DNA of 15,062 bases, from contig JABUUJ010000029.1 of assembly GCA_021443235.1 (NCBI GenBank), positions 100,222-115,283 of the forward strand, given 5' to 3'. Numbering within the stretch: the stretch's first letter is position 1; each line of letters opens with the position of its first letter. Position numbers and translations under genes: made by a program. The DNA comes from Muribaculaceae bacterium. GTDB lineage: Bacteria > Bacteroidota > Bacteroidia > Bacteroidales > Muribaculaceae. The notes under the pieces are model-generated. The model was given only the letters and a program-made list of their open reading frames with translations. It did not search any database and had not been told where the DNA came from. Positions 1 through 6,930 of the stretch are shown piece after piece.

Positions 1-63
1 GAGTCCGCCGACCTCATTGGCGACCTTGAGAATGTGAAACGTGCTAAAACCCCGAAGTCATGA
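1..63 (+). CDS. batD: C-terminal end of probable BatD (partial, cut by left edge)
   Basis: Frame 1 is open from the first base and ends at TGA 61-63, giving the last 20 residues (ESADLIGDLENVKRAKTPKS). The stop overlaps the batE ATG (ATGA at 60-63), the usual sign of translational coupling in one operon. The identity comes from context: in Bacteroidota bat operons the gene before batE is batD, a membrane-anchored protein with a BatD-type oxygen-tolerance domain. The visible residues alone are too few and too plain to prove the family. Confidence 0.55.
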   Translation, partial: ESADLIGDLENVKRAKTPKS

Positions 64-836
64 CTAAATATATATATGTAATACTCGCGATTGCCCTGTC
101 TTGCGTTCTCAACGCAAGCGCGGCAACAACTACCGTCGAGCAGGCCAATGACGCCTATGGCAACGAGCACTACAACAAGGCGCTTGAGCTTTATCTCAAT
201 GCCGAGAAAAATCAAGGCACCTCGTCGCAACTGTGCTACAACATCGCCAACACCTACTACCGCCTCAAGGACGTGCCACGCGCCATCCTTTACTATGAGC
301 GCGCCCTCATCCTCGACCCGTCGAACGATGACGCTCGCTTTAACCTCAACTTCGTGCGCGAGCGTGCGGTAATCAACGAGGCAAGTGGCGACACCTATTT
401 CTCTACACGCATCGAGGCGTGGGTGAGCGCCTTCTCAAGCAACACCTGGGCCACCACGGGCATCGTGGCGTTCATCCTCTTCCTCATCGCCCTTGCCGCC
501 TATTTCTTCATGGATAACGTGACGGTGCGCAAGCTGGGATTCTTTGGGGGCATCATCTTGCTCATCGTGGCGGTGACGGCCAATGTGTGCGCTTTCTACA
601 TGCACAGCAAGGCTGTGAACCGCAACAGCGCCATCGTCATGACCATCGGACCAGTGCAAGTGAGCACCGCTCCTCGCACCCCAAAAGACAAGAGCGAGGT
701 GGCCTTCGAGATTAAGGAAGGATACAAGGTGAATGTACTTGACTCGGTGAAGGCGCAAGGCGTCAAGTGGCTCGACATCGAGACCATCGACCTGCGTCGT
801 GGATGGATTAACGCTAAAGACGTCGAAATCATTTAA
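60..836 (+). CDS. batE: BatE, TPR and SH3-like protein of the Bacteroides aerotolerance operon
   Basis: The 258-aa product starts with a signal sequence or membrane anchor (residues 1-22), followed by TPR repeats at about 24-95 (AxxxY, A-IL-YYERAL-LDP pattern). Two membrane segments lie at about 133-152 and 159-181, and a C-terminal SH3-like domain at about 190-256 ends in RGWINAKDVEII. This order is that of BatE, which with the VWA-domain proteins BatA/B and with BatD forms a cell-envelope complex linked in Bacteroides to oxygen and stress tolerance; its biochemical role is not settled. The ATG overlaps the stop of the gene before it, and its TAA shares a base with the ATG of the PAP2 gene, so all three are probably one transcript. 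No ribosome-binding site is evident, which is normal in this phylum. Confidence 0.9.
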   Translation: MTKYIYVILAIALSCVLNASAATTTVEQANDAYGNEHYNKALELYLNAEKNQGTSSQLCYNIANTYYRLKDVPRAILYYERALILDPSNDDARFNLNFVRERAVINEASGDTYFSTRIEAWVSAFSSNTWATTGIVAFILFLIALAAYFFMDNVTVRKLGFFGGIILLIVAVTANVCAFYMHSKAVNRNSAIVMTIGPVQVSTAPRTPKDKSEVAFEIKEGYKVNVLDSVKAQGVKWLDIETIDLRRGWINAKDVEII

Positions 837-1492
837 TGGAACAACTGATAGGTCTCGACGCACAGTGGCTGCTCGCAATCAATGGCTGCCACAACGCCTT
901 TTTCGACGCTTTCATGTGGCATGTGTCGAAGATGTCGTCGTGGATTCTCATTGCAATCGTCGCCCTCATCATCAACCTGAAACATGGATGGAAACCCACA
1001 CTGGCTTTCATCGTTGTGGTGGGATGTGCCGTGGGGTGTGCCGACTTTATATCGTCGGGCATCATCAAGAATGCTGTGCAGCGCCTCCGACCTACTCACA
1101 ACCCCGCCATCGAGAGCCTTGTGCATGTGGTGCGTGGATATCGCGGCGGCCAGTTCGGCTTCGTCTCGAGCCATGCAGCCAACTCCTTCGCCGCGGCGGT
1201 GACCGTGGGGCTGATACTACCGCATCGCGCCACGCTGTGCTCGCTACTGGCGTGGGCGTGCCTGCAGTGCTACAGCCGCATGTATCTGGGTGTGCACTAT
1301 CCAGGCGATATCCTCGGCGGGCTCCTCGTGGGCCTCGCTTGCGCCGCCATTGCCTTTGCGGCATGGAAGCGCATCGTGCGTCGCTTCATCGAGCCAGGCG
1401 GCAGCCTCTACACCGTGCGCGACGCCCATCAAGTCACTGCGGCGGTGTGGGCAACTGTGGTGCTAATCGCCATCGCGGCAATCTTTCAATGA
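836..1492 (+). CDS. PAP2-superfamily membrane phosphatase
   Basis: The 218-aa multi-pass membrane protein carries the three PAP2 phosphatase motifs: K78-x6-R85-P86 (KNAVQRLRP), SSH ending at the catalytic His113 (the PSGH motif with Val and Ser substitutions), and S147-R148-x5-H154-x3-D158 (SRMYLGVHYPGD). Such enzymes remove phosphate from membrane lipids such as undecaprenyl pyrophosphate, phosphatidic acid or lipid A; the exact substrate cannot be read from the sequence. Active-site loops are expected on the periplasmic face. The start overlaps the batE stop (TAATG), so translation is probably coupled. It has no known role in the Bat complex, and its place at the tail of this operon may be incidental or may reflect a shared envelope function. 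Confidence 0.88.
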   Translation: MEQLIGLDAQWLLAINGCHNAFFDAFMWHVSKMSSWILIAIVALIINLKHGWKPTLAFIVVVGCAVGCADFISSGIIKNAVQRLRPTHNPAIESLVHVVRGYRGGQFGFVSSHAANSFAAAVTVGLILPHRATLCSLLAWACLQCYSRMYLGVHYPGDILGGLLVGLACAAIAFAAWKRIVRRFIEPGGSLYTVRDAHQVTAAVWATVVLIAIAAIFQ

Positions 1493-1523
1493 AAAAAACA
1501 AATCAATTAATATTCACAAAACT

Positions 1524-1769
1524 ATGGCAAAAACTCTTACTTTCAACGAACTGAGAAGAATCAAAAACAGCCTCCCCGAAGGCTCAATACAAGCTATCGC
1601 CGACAAGCTCAACCTTGAGCCCCAAACCGTGCGCAACTACTTCGGCGGAAACGACTATGACGAGGGATGCACAATGGGCGTTCACATCGAGCCAGGTCCC
1701 GGCGGCGGCTTCGTCACCCTCGAGGACACCACAATCCTCGACATGGCCCTCGCCATCCTCAACCAATAA
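1524..1769 (+). CDS. Small helix-turn-helix DNA-binding protein
   Basis: An 81-aa product. Residues about 8-40 read as a helix-turn-helix (LRRIKNSLPEGS / IQAIADKLNLEPQTVRNYF), with a recognition-helix-like segment PQTVRNYFGG. A short conserved-looking tail follows with a Gly/Pro turn (HIEPGPGGG) and a final helix (TTILDMALAIL). I recall similar small putative DNA-binding proteins being widespread in Bacteroidales, but I know of no assigned function. The gene starts 31 bases after the PAP2 stop and ends 54 bases before the kinase gene, so it could be the last gene of the bat transcript or stand alone. The start is the first in-frame ATG in an AT-rich leader. The DNA-binding role is inferred from the HTH alone. 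Confidence 0.82.
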   Translation: MAKTLTFNELRRIKNSLPEGSIQAIADKLNLEPQTVRNYFGGNDYDEGCTMGVHIEPGPGGGFVTLEDTTILDMALAILNQ

Positions 1770-1823
1770 AAGCAACACCCCAATCCTCTTTAAGCCTCTT
1801 TATTTACACATCATATAGTAATC

Positions 1824-2843
1824 ATGGCTCAAGAGAAACAGGAAACGAAACGGTGGAAGATTGCGCTGGTTTTCATACTCGGCGTGATGGGATACTATGT
1901 GTGGTTCCAGTCGTTCTACAACATTTTAGCCGAAAAAACTATATACCCCTACAGCAGCATAGCCGAAATGCTGAAATACGTAGGGCTTAACTTGTCGTCA
2001 ATTGCCATAATGAGCGTGCTGCTCACTATGCTGGTGTTTAAAAACCGCATCTTCAAAAGTACCGCTCTCAAGATCATCTCCGACTTTGCTTTCTCTATAC
2101 TCATCGTCGCAGCATTCAACATCCTCTACCTACTCATCCTATCGGCAATAATGGGGCATTGGGTATATCTTGACTGGGCAGGAACATTCCTTAACGACTT
2201 CATGATACTGCTCATCAACGAGGTGGTGTTCTATGTCTATAACTTCAACCGCAAGGCCGAGGAGGTCGAGAGAAAGCATGCGCAGATGCTTCAATATCAG
2301 TACGACGCGCTCAAGGCACAGGTCAACCCTCACTTCCTGTTCAACTCCCTGAATATCCTATATTCGCTCGTCGAGATTGAGGCTGGAAAGGAAAAAGTGT
2401 GCGACTTCACGATGAAACTGTCGCAAATCTACCGTTACATCATGTCGCAGCAAGACTGTGCAAGCGCACGTGTACACGACGAGCTGGAGTTCATCAAGTC
2501 TTATGTCGATGTGTTGCGCATTCGTTACCACGAATGTTTCGACCTCACTATTCAGGGCTTTGACAACGTGCGCGAGCACACTGTGATTCCCTATTGCATC
2601 CAACTGCTGGTTGAGAACATCACTAAGCACAACGTGATACGCAAGGACAGCCCCATGCACGCCTCTATCACTGTGCTCGACGACCACATCGAGGTGAGCA
2701 ACCCAATCTTCCCCAAGTCAACGCTATCGTCAAGCAAAATAGGGTTGCGATACATCACACAGCTCTATAGCCATCACGGCAAGGACTTCAAGTGTGTCAA
2801 CGACGGCAAAACATTTACTGCCATTGTCCCATTTTTATATTGA
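1824..2843 (+). CDS. LytS-type membrane sensor histidine kinase
   Basis: The 339-aa protein has an N-terminal membrane region with about four helices (near 11-32, 52-72, 84-110, 121-141), then a short coiled linker and a His_kinase domain of the LytS/YehU class. The phosphoacceptor is His170 in QVNPHFLFNSLN, preceded by the typical ALKAQ. The ATPase part has an N-box-like segment VENITKHN (263-270), IEVSNP (289-294) and a shortened G box KIGLRYITQLY (305-315). There is no separate periplasmic sensor domain, so the signal is probably sensed in or at the membrane. It lies 8 bases before a LytTR response regulator, its obvious partner. The usual LVENAIKHG is changed to LVENITKHN, but the Asn needed for magnesium binding is kept, so I expect it to be active. 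Confidence 0.92.
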   Translation: MAQEKQETKRWKIALVFILGVMGYYVWFQSFYNILAEKTIYPYSSIAEMLKYVGLNLSSIAIMSVLLTMLVFKNRIFKSTALKIISDFAFSILIVAAFNILYLLILSAIMGHWVYLDWAGTFLNDFMILLINEVVFYVYNFNRKAEEVERKHAQMLQYQYDALKAQVNPHFLFNSLNILYSLVEIEAGKEKVCDFTMKLSQIYRYIMSQQDCASARVHDELEFIKSYVDVLRIRYHECFDLTIQGFDNVREHTVIPYCIQLLVENITKHNVIRKDSPMHASITVLDDHIEVSNPIFPKSTLSSSKIGLRYITQLYSHHGKDFKCVNDGKTFTAIVPFLY

Positions 2844-2851
2844 TTGCAATT

Positions 2852-3607
2852 ATGAATTACGCCATCATCGAAGACGAGTTATACGCATGCCGACGCCTGC
2901 AACTGGCTATTGAGCGACTGCACCCCGATTACTCCTTGGCTTTCACTGCACAAAGCGTCGCCGAAGCTGTTGAGGCAATACTGTCACAGCAAGTCGACCT
3001 CATTTTCATGGACATTGAGCTTAACGACGGCGTGTGCTTTGAGATATTCAACCGCATCAATGTGTCGGTACCCATTATCTTTACCACTGCCTACGACGAA
3101 TACACGTTGCAGGCTTTCAAGGTCAACAGTGTCGACTACCTCCTCAAGCCCATTGCCGATGGTGACCTCGCCGCCGCAATAGCCAAGTTTGAGCGGCTGC
3201 ACAAAAACAACGCTACTCCACAGGCCGACCTCTCGGCCATTGCAGCAATGCTCACTGGCCGACAGGTACAGCGCATACTCACCGTGAGTGGCGACAATTA
3301 CGATTATGTGGATCTGGGCGATGTGGCAATGGTTGAGAGCGAGGACCGCGTGGTCTTTATCTATCCTCGCACCGGCCACCGGCGCATGACCTCGTTCACC
3401 TCACTCAACGATGTGATGGCCATTGTGCCCAACAGCCAGTTTTTTCAGGTGAGCCGCAGTGAGATTGTCAACATCGACGCCATCGCTCGCGTGAGTAAGT
3501 ATTTCAGAGGACGACTCATCGTGAAGGTTAATGTGGGCGAGGGTGAGAAGCAACTCACGGTGAGTGCCTTGCGCCGCGACGAGTTCCTTAACTGGCTGGG
3601 AAAATAA
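2852..3607 (+). CDS. LytTR-family response regulator
   Basis: The 251-aa protein has an N-terminal receiver (about 1-118) with an intact phosphorylation pocket: acidic E7-D8-E9, phosphoacceptor D54 in LIFMDIELNDG, T78/T79 in IIFTTAY and K99 in YLLKP. It is followed by a LytTR DNA-binding domain at about 150-250 (…FFQVSRSEIVNIDAIARV…). The start chosen is ATG 2852: an upstream in-frame ATG at 2792 lies inside the kinase gene and would add 20 residues that do not fit a receiver. It is encoded directly after the kinase with an 8-base gap, so the two form a standard pair. The 21-bp-periodic direct repeats that begin 12 bases after its stop codon have the layout of LytTR operators and are its likely target. 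Confidence 0.93.
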   Translation: MNYAIIEDELYACRRLQLAIERLHPDYSLAFTAQSVAEAVEAILSQQVDLIFMDIELNDGVCFEIFNRINVSVPIIFTTAYDEYTLQAFKVNSVDYLLKPIADGDLAAAIAKFERLHKNNATPQADLSAIAAMLTGRQVQRILTVSGDNYDYVDLGDVAMVESEDRVVFIYPRTGHRRMTSFTSLNDVMAIVPNSQFFQVSRSEIVNIDAIARVSKYFRGRLIVKVNVGEGEKQLTVSALRRDEFLNWLGK

Positions 3608-3618
3608 CAATCTCATGT

Positions 3619-3671
3619 GCAAGTTCGCGAGAAAATAATGCGATTTCGCGTCACCTATCGGCAAGTTCACG
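3619..3671 (+). promoter_or_regulatory. Three direct repeats with exact 21-bp period, candidate LytTR operator
   Basis: GCAAGTTCGCG (3619-3629), GCGATTTCGCG (3640-3650) and GCAAGTTCACG (3661-3671) begin exactly 21 bases apart, two helical turns. The outer copies differ at one base of 11, and the middle copy differs from the first at two. LytTR regulators such as AgrA bind 9-bp direct repeats separated by 12-13 bp, giving the same period, on one face of the helix. The array lies between the LytTR gene and the promoter-like element at 3675-3712. The repeats are seen directly; regulator binding is inferred. Confidence 0.65.
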
Positions 3672-3674
3672 TTG

Positions 3675-3712
3675 TTTGTTGTTTCTTTCCTATTCTTTAT
3701 TGTCTATCTTTG
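3675..3712 (+). promoter_or_regulatory. Probable promoter of the pseudo-receiver/T9SS cargo operon
   Basis: TATCTTTG at 3705-3712 matches the Bacteroidota -7 consensus TAnnTTTG exactly. Candidate -33 elements are TTTG at 3675-3678 and TTG at 3679-3681; the spacer to the -7 box is 26 or 23 bases, longer than the usual 19-21. A weak basal promoter needing an activator would fit the direct repeats that end at 3671. The ATG at 3736 would leave a leader of roughly 15-20 bases. Confidence 0.5.
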
Positions 3713-3735
3713 CTGCACATTTACAACATGCGGCA

Positions 3736-4107
3736 ATGAACAACGGCGCAATAAAATATCTGCTTCTCGAAGACGAGTACTACACCGCACTTAGCATTAA
3801 GATGATGATTGCTAAGGCACGGCCTCACTATGTACTCGCTGGTGAGTGCGAGAGCGCCAAGGATGCCGTCTCTCTAATTGCATCAACCCATCCCGACCTT
3901 ATCATATCGTCGGTAATACTATGCGACGGCATCAGCCTAAACACATTAAGGTCTTGCCACATCCCTGTCATCATCTTCACTGGCTTCCCAAATTTTCGCG
4001 AGCTGTACCAGTTGCCCAATCTGGTCGATTACGTGCTTAAACCAATCTCTGAGCATGACGTGGCAACATCTCTGTCAAAATTTGAAAAATCATTATTAAC
4101 AACATAA
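3736..4107 (+). CDS. Stand-alone receiver-domain protein lacking the phosphoacceptor Asp
   Basis: The 123-aa product is a single receiver fold with no output domain. It aligns without gaps around the key site with the receiver at 2852-3607: LIFMDIELNDG there, LIISSVILCDG here, so the phosphoacceptor position is Ser59 (codon TCG at 3910-3912). The rest of the pocket is kept: E12-D13-E14, T82 in IIFTGF and K102 in YVLKPI. It therefore looks like a pseudo-receiver, folded but not phosphorylated in the normal way. The start chosen is ATG 3736; the frame extends upstream to a TTG at 3676, but that would run through the probable promoter. The next gene begins 6 bases after its stop, so the two are probably co-transcribed. 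It may have arisen by duplication of the neighbouring receiver; its role (dimer partner, antagonist or adaptor) is unknown. Confidence 0.87.
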   Translation: MNNGAIKYLLLEDEYYTALSIKMMIAKARPHYVLAGECESAKDAVSLIASTHPDLIISSVILCDGISLNTLRSCHIPVIIFTGFPNFRELYQLPNLVDYVLKPISEHDVATSLSKFEKSLLTT

Positions 4108-4113
4108 TTTTCA

Positions 4114-6771
4114 ATGCGTATGAAAAAATTAAACTTTATGGCTGCAGTGGCCTTTATGGCTCTCGCCGCAGTTTCGATTTCAAGCGTGCAGGTATCGGCC
4201 CAGGAAACCGAAATCAGCAACCTGTGGACAGCGCAGAGCGACATGTTCGACCGCCCGTCGGAGTGCACGCTCAACCGCCTCGTTACCCTTAGCGACGGCT
4301 CGGTTGTGGGTATGTACAACACTGGCGCCGAAAGTCTAATCTACGAGGGTAGAATCGTGAAATTGACCAGCAACGGTGCTAAAGTGTGGGAAACCACTAT
4401 TCAGGCCGGGAAAAACACTACTGCCGACCGTCTCGACGTAGCGCAAAACGGCAACAGTTATGTGCTGGGTACCACTTTGGTCAATGGCGCCACAAGACTT
4501 TATGTGGCTTCTTTTGGCAGCGATGGAGCCGAGAAATTTATCAAGGTTCTCGATATTGAGGCCGCTAAGCTCACCCCAGTCGCAGTGTTTGCCATTGACA
4601 ACGACATCGCCGCAATCTACACCACACAAAACGAAACCAGTTATCAGCTGGTGATGCAAGTGCTCAACGGCAATGGCGAGGAAGTGAAGTCGATGACTCA
4701 CAACACTAATTCCAGTGGCGCGGGGCTCGCAGTGCGCATGGGCGACTACGTCATGCTGCCTTATTGGGCTAAAGAGGCTTATGCACTCAACATGCGCAAT
4801 TGCTCGCTTGAGATGGAAATAATACCCGAAACGGGTGTTAAGTTCCACAACGGATGCGCCTCGGACGACGCTATCTATAACGTTCTCCAGGCTTCAGAAG
4901 GATATGTGGTTAGCCAATACAAGGTTGTGGATGGCGCACTCACCAAAACATGGGAAACGACAACTGCACAGAAGTTCTCAATGTTCAACCTCTATTCGTT
5001 TGCCGTTGATGGAGGGGTGCTTCTCTACAACCACAAAAACTATGCTCAGCCTGGTATCTCGCTCATTGGCGAGGACGGAACGCCCATTGTCGAGAAGGCA
5101 ACTGTGGGAATGGGAAGCTATGCCGACCTGTCGGTGTTCAGCGCAGGACGCAACAGCAACGGTGAAATTTATGTGCTCGGACAAGCTCCTAACTATAAAG
5201 TGGCAATGGCCAAAATCGCAAGCGACTTGTCGCAGGTCACGGTTACTGAGGTTGCCGGTATCGACGACACTATGGGCTATTTCTATACCTATGGCTTCCA
5301 GTCAACCTTTACTGGCAGTAAGTTTGTCTTTGCTGGCGTGGTGCGTCCTGTTGACTTTAACACCGGAGGCTACACCCCCTATTTCGCAACACTCAATCCT
5401 GAGTCGCCTGCTACAGCTTTGTGGAGCTACGAGGGGCATGTGGGTAACACCGCTTCGGTAATACCCGGCGTCCCCGTCGTTGACGAGCAAGGAAACATGT
5501 TCTGCTACATTTTGTCAGGCTCTAAAAGTATGCTTGCCAAGTATGACTCTAATGGAAACTCGGTGTGGAAGGCCTCTTTGCCTGCTGTGAACGATTATCT
5601 TGCCGACCCCATATTAATGAGTAATGGCCAGGTGTGCGTGGCTGGCGTTAACATGAACGATGGCATTCATGTGTGCTTCGTTGACCAAACTGGCACAATC
5701 GTGGCGCAAAAAGACCATGCCGTTCCACAAAACATCATGCAGCCCTCGGTAATCTATGCCGTTCCGGCTGGTAATTCGATAGTAATGGCTGTGGCAGGAT
5801 ACGACATGAACCGAAACTACTTGTTCACCCCCTACCTTTGTGCTCTTGACGAGAATGGCAACTTCACGGCCAAGGCCTACGACTCGTTTGAGTTCAACAT
5901 CTACCTGCGTGGCATGAAAGCCGTCAAGGATGGAGAGTTCATCCTCTTTGGTGAGTCGCCCAACGCATCCTATGAGAACATCCCTTTCATGCTCAAGTTT
6001 GATGACAAACTGAATGTCGCATTCTGCAGCGCACCGGCAGTGAAGAACCCAAGCTCTATCATCGACCTCTTCCAGGCGCAAGACGGTACCATTTTTGCCG
6101 CAGCCAACACCTACACCAATACCGCCCTGTTGACCTATAACCCCGACGGAACGCTCATTGCCGAGTACCTATACGCACCCGATGGTTTCTACTCTAATCA
6201 GGTCGCAAAAATCATCAACGATGGCAACGGAAACGCTATCGCCGTGGGCAATGCCGTGGCTAACGACTACATCACCAATCACGGCTTCACACTGTGCTGC
6301 AACGCCAGCGCCGCCGAGCAATGGCAATATGTGACTGGTGCCAACGAGTGGGCCAACGATGTTGCTCTTATAGAGGGCAATGCTGTGATTGTGGGGCTTG
6401 TGAAAAACGAGTCTGGCTCTTGCGACCGCATTACCGTGCTCGACAGCAACCACGAGCTAGACAAATTCTTTGATGGCGAGTCTTTTGTGGGATACAACCA
6501 GATAGGAACTTGCTTTAGCGGCGATCAAGTCCATGTTAACGGCTACAGCTCTGAGGCTTCTGAAGTCTACACTGGCATCTTCAGCTGCTATCAAGTCACT
6601 ACCGGCACATCAAGCATCAACGATGTGGCAGCCAGCAATAACGGTGACATCGTTAAAACCGAGTACTTCGACATCGCCGGACGTCGCATAGCACAGCCCG
6701 AGAACGGCATCTACATCGTGCGCAACACTTTCAGCAATGGCACTACCATTGCCACCAAGATTGTCAAGTAA
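4114..6771 (+). CDS. Secreted propeller-like protein with T9SS type A sorting domain
   Basis: The 885-aa product begins with a signal peptide (about 1-29, ending QVSA before QETEIS) and ends with a type A T9SS sorting domain at about 833-885 (TEYFDIAGRRI … NGIYIVRN … ATKIVK). The body is a long series of beta-rich units with recurring patterns such as LTSNGAKVWETTI, YDSNGNSVWKASL and LDENGNFTAKAY, which resemble PQQ-like or SBBP-type beta-propeller blades. I see no catalytic motif. It is expected to cross the outer membrane by the type IX system and be anchored or released at the surface. ATG 4120 is an equally good start, giving MKKLNF. It lies 6 bases after the pseudo-receiver gene, so it probably shares that promoter and the 21-bp-repeat control region. 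A perfect 12-bp hairpin follows. Confidence 0.87.
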   Translation: MRMKKLNFMAAVAFMALAAVSISSVQVSAQETEISNLWTAQSDMFDRPSECTLNRLVTLSDGSVVGMYNTGAESLIYEGRIVKLTSNGAKVWETTIQAGKNTTADRLDVAQNGNSYVLGTTLVNGATRLYVASFGSDGAEKFIKVLDIEAAKLTPVAVFAIDNDIAAIYTTQNETSYQLVMQVLNGNGEEVKSMTHNTNSSGAGLAVRMGDYVMLPYWAKEAYALNMRNCSLEMEIIPETGVKFHNGCASDDAIYNVLQASEGYVVSQYKVVDGALTKTWETTTAQKFSMFNLYSFAVDGGVLLYNHKNYAQPGISLIGEDGTPIVEKATVGMGSYADLSVFSAGRNSNGEIYVLGQAPNYKVAMAKIASDLSQVTVTEVAGIDDTMGYFYTYGFQSTFTGSKFVFAGVVRPVDFNTGGYTPYFATLNPESPATALWSYEGHVGNTASVIPGVPVVDEQGNMFCYILSGSKSMLAKYDSNGNSVWKASLPAVNDYLADPILMSNGQVCVAGVNMNDGIHVCFVDQTGTIVAQKDHAVPQNIMQPSVIYAVPAGNSIVMAVAGYDMNRNYLFTPYLCALDENGNFTAKAYDSFEFNIYLRGMKAVKDGEFILFGESPNASYENIPFMLKFDDKLNVAFCSAPAVKNPSSIIDLFQAQDGTIFAAANTYTNTALLTYNPDGTLIAEYLYAPDGFYSNQVAKIINDGNGNAIAVGNAVANDYITNHGFTLCCNASAAEQWQYVTGANEWANDVALIEGNAVIVGLVKNESGSCDRITVLDSNHELDKFFDGESFVGYNQIGTCFSGDQVHVNGYSSEASEVYTGIFSCYQVTTGTSSINDVAASNNGDIVKTEYFDIAGRRIAQPENGIYIVRNTFSNGTTIATKIVK

Positions 6772-6795
6772 ACACCTTCTACCATAAGTTTAAAC

Positions 6796-6829
6796 GAAAG
6801 GGTTGCCACCATTATGGGGCAACCCTTTC
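6796..6829 (+). terminator. Intrinsic terminator after the T9SS type A gene
   Basis: GAAAGGGTTGCC (6796-6807) pairs perfectly with GGCAACCCTTTC (6818-6829) around a 10-base loop; the 3' arm ends in TTT followed by CTCAATATC. It lies 24 bases after the stop codon, between converging genes, so it can also act on the opposite strand. Confidence 0.8.
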
Positions 6830-6870
6830 TCAATATCCTCACTTCCCTTAAAACCCCTATTGCACTAATA

Positions 6871-6921
6871 CCCTAAGTGACCTTAAAAGGTCAAAGTCAA
6901 CGTCAAGGCTCACACTTAGGG
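6871..6921. repeat. Nested inverted repeats between converging genes
   Basis: CCCTAAGTG (6871-6879) is complementary to CACTTAGGG (6913-6921). Inside it, TGACCTT (6878-6884) pairs with AAGGTCA (6887-6893). No T-run follows on either strand, so a terminator for the minus-strand pseudouridine synthase gene, which ends at 6931, is possible but not well supported. Confidence 0.4.
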
Positions 6922-6930
6922 GAAGCCTAA

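Noticed and set aside
799..1554. Plus-strand open frame of 251 codons overlapping batE, PAP2 and the HTH gene
   Set aside because: A different frame from the PAP2 gene, which has all three catalytic motifs; the alternative product is Arg/His/Cys-rich without a domain.
2792..2851. Upstream start for the LytTR regulator at 2792
   Set aside because: The 20 added residues (MCQRRQNIYCHCPIFILIAI) lie inside the kinase gene and do not belong to a receiver; ATG 2852 places MNYAIIEDE at the N-terminus as expected.
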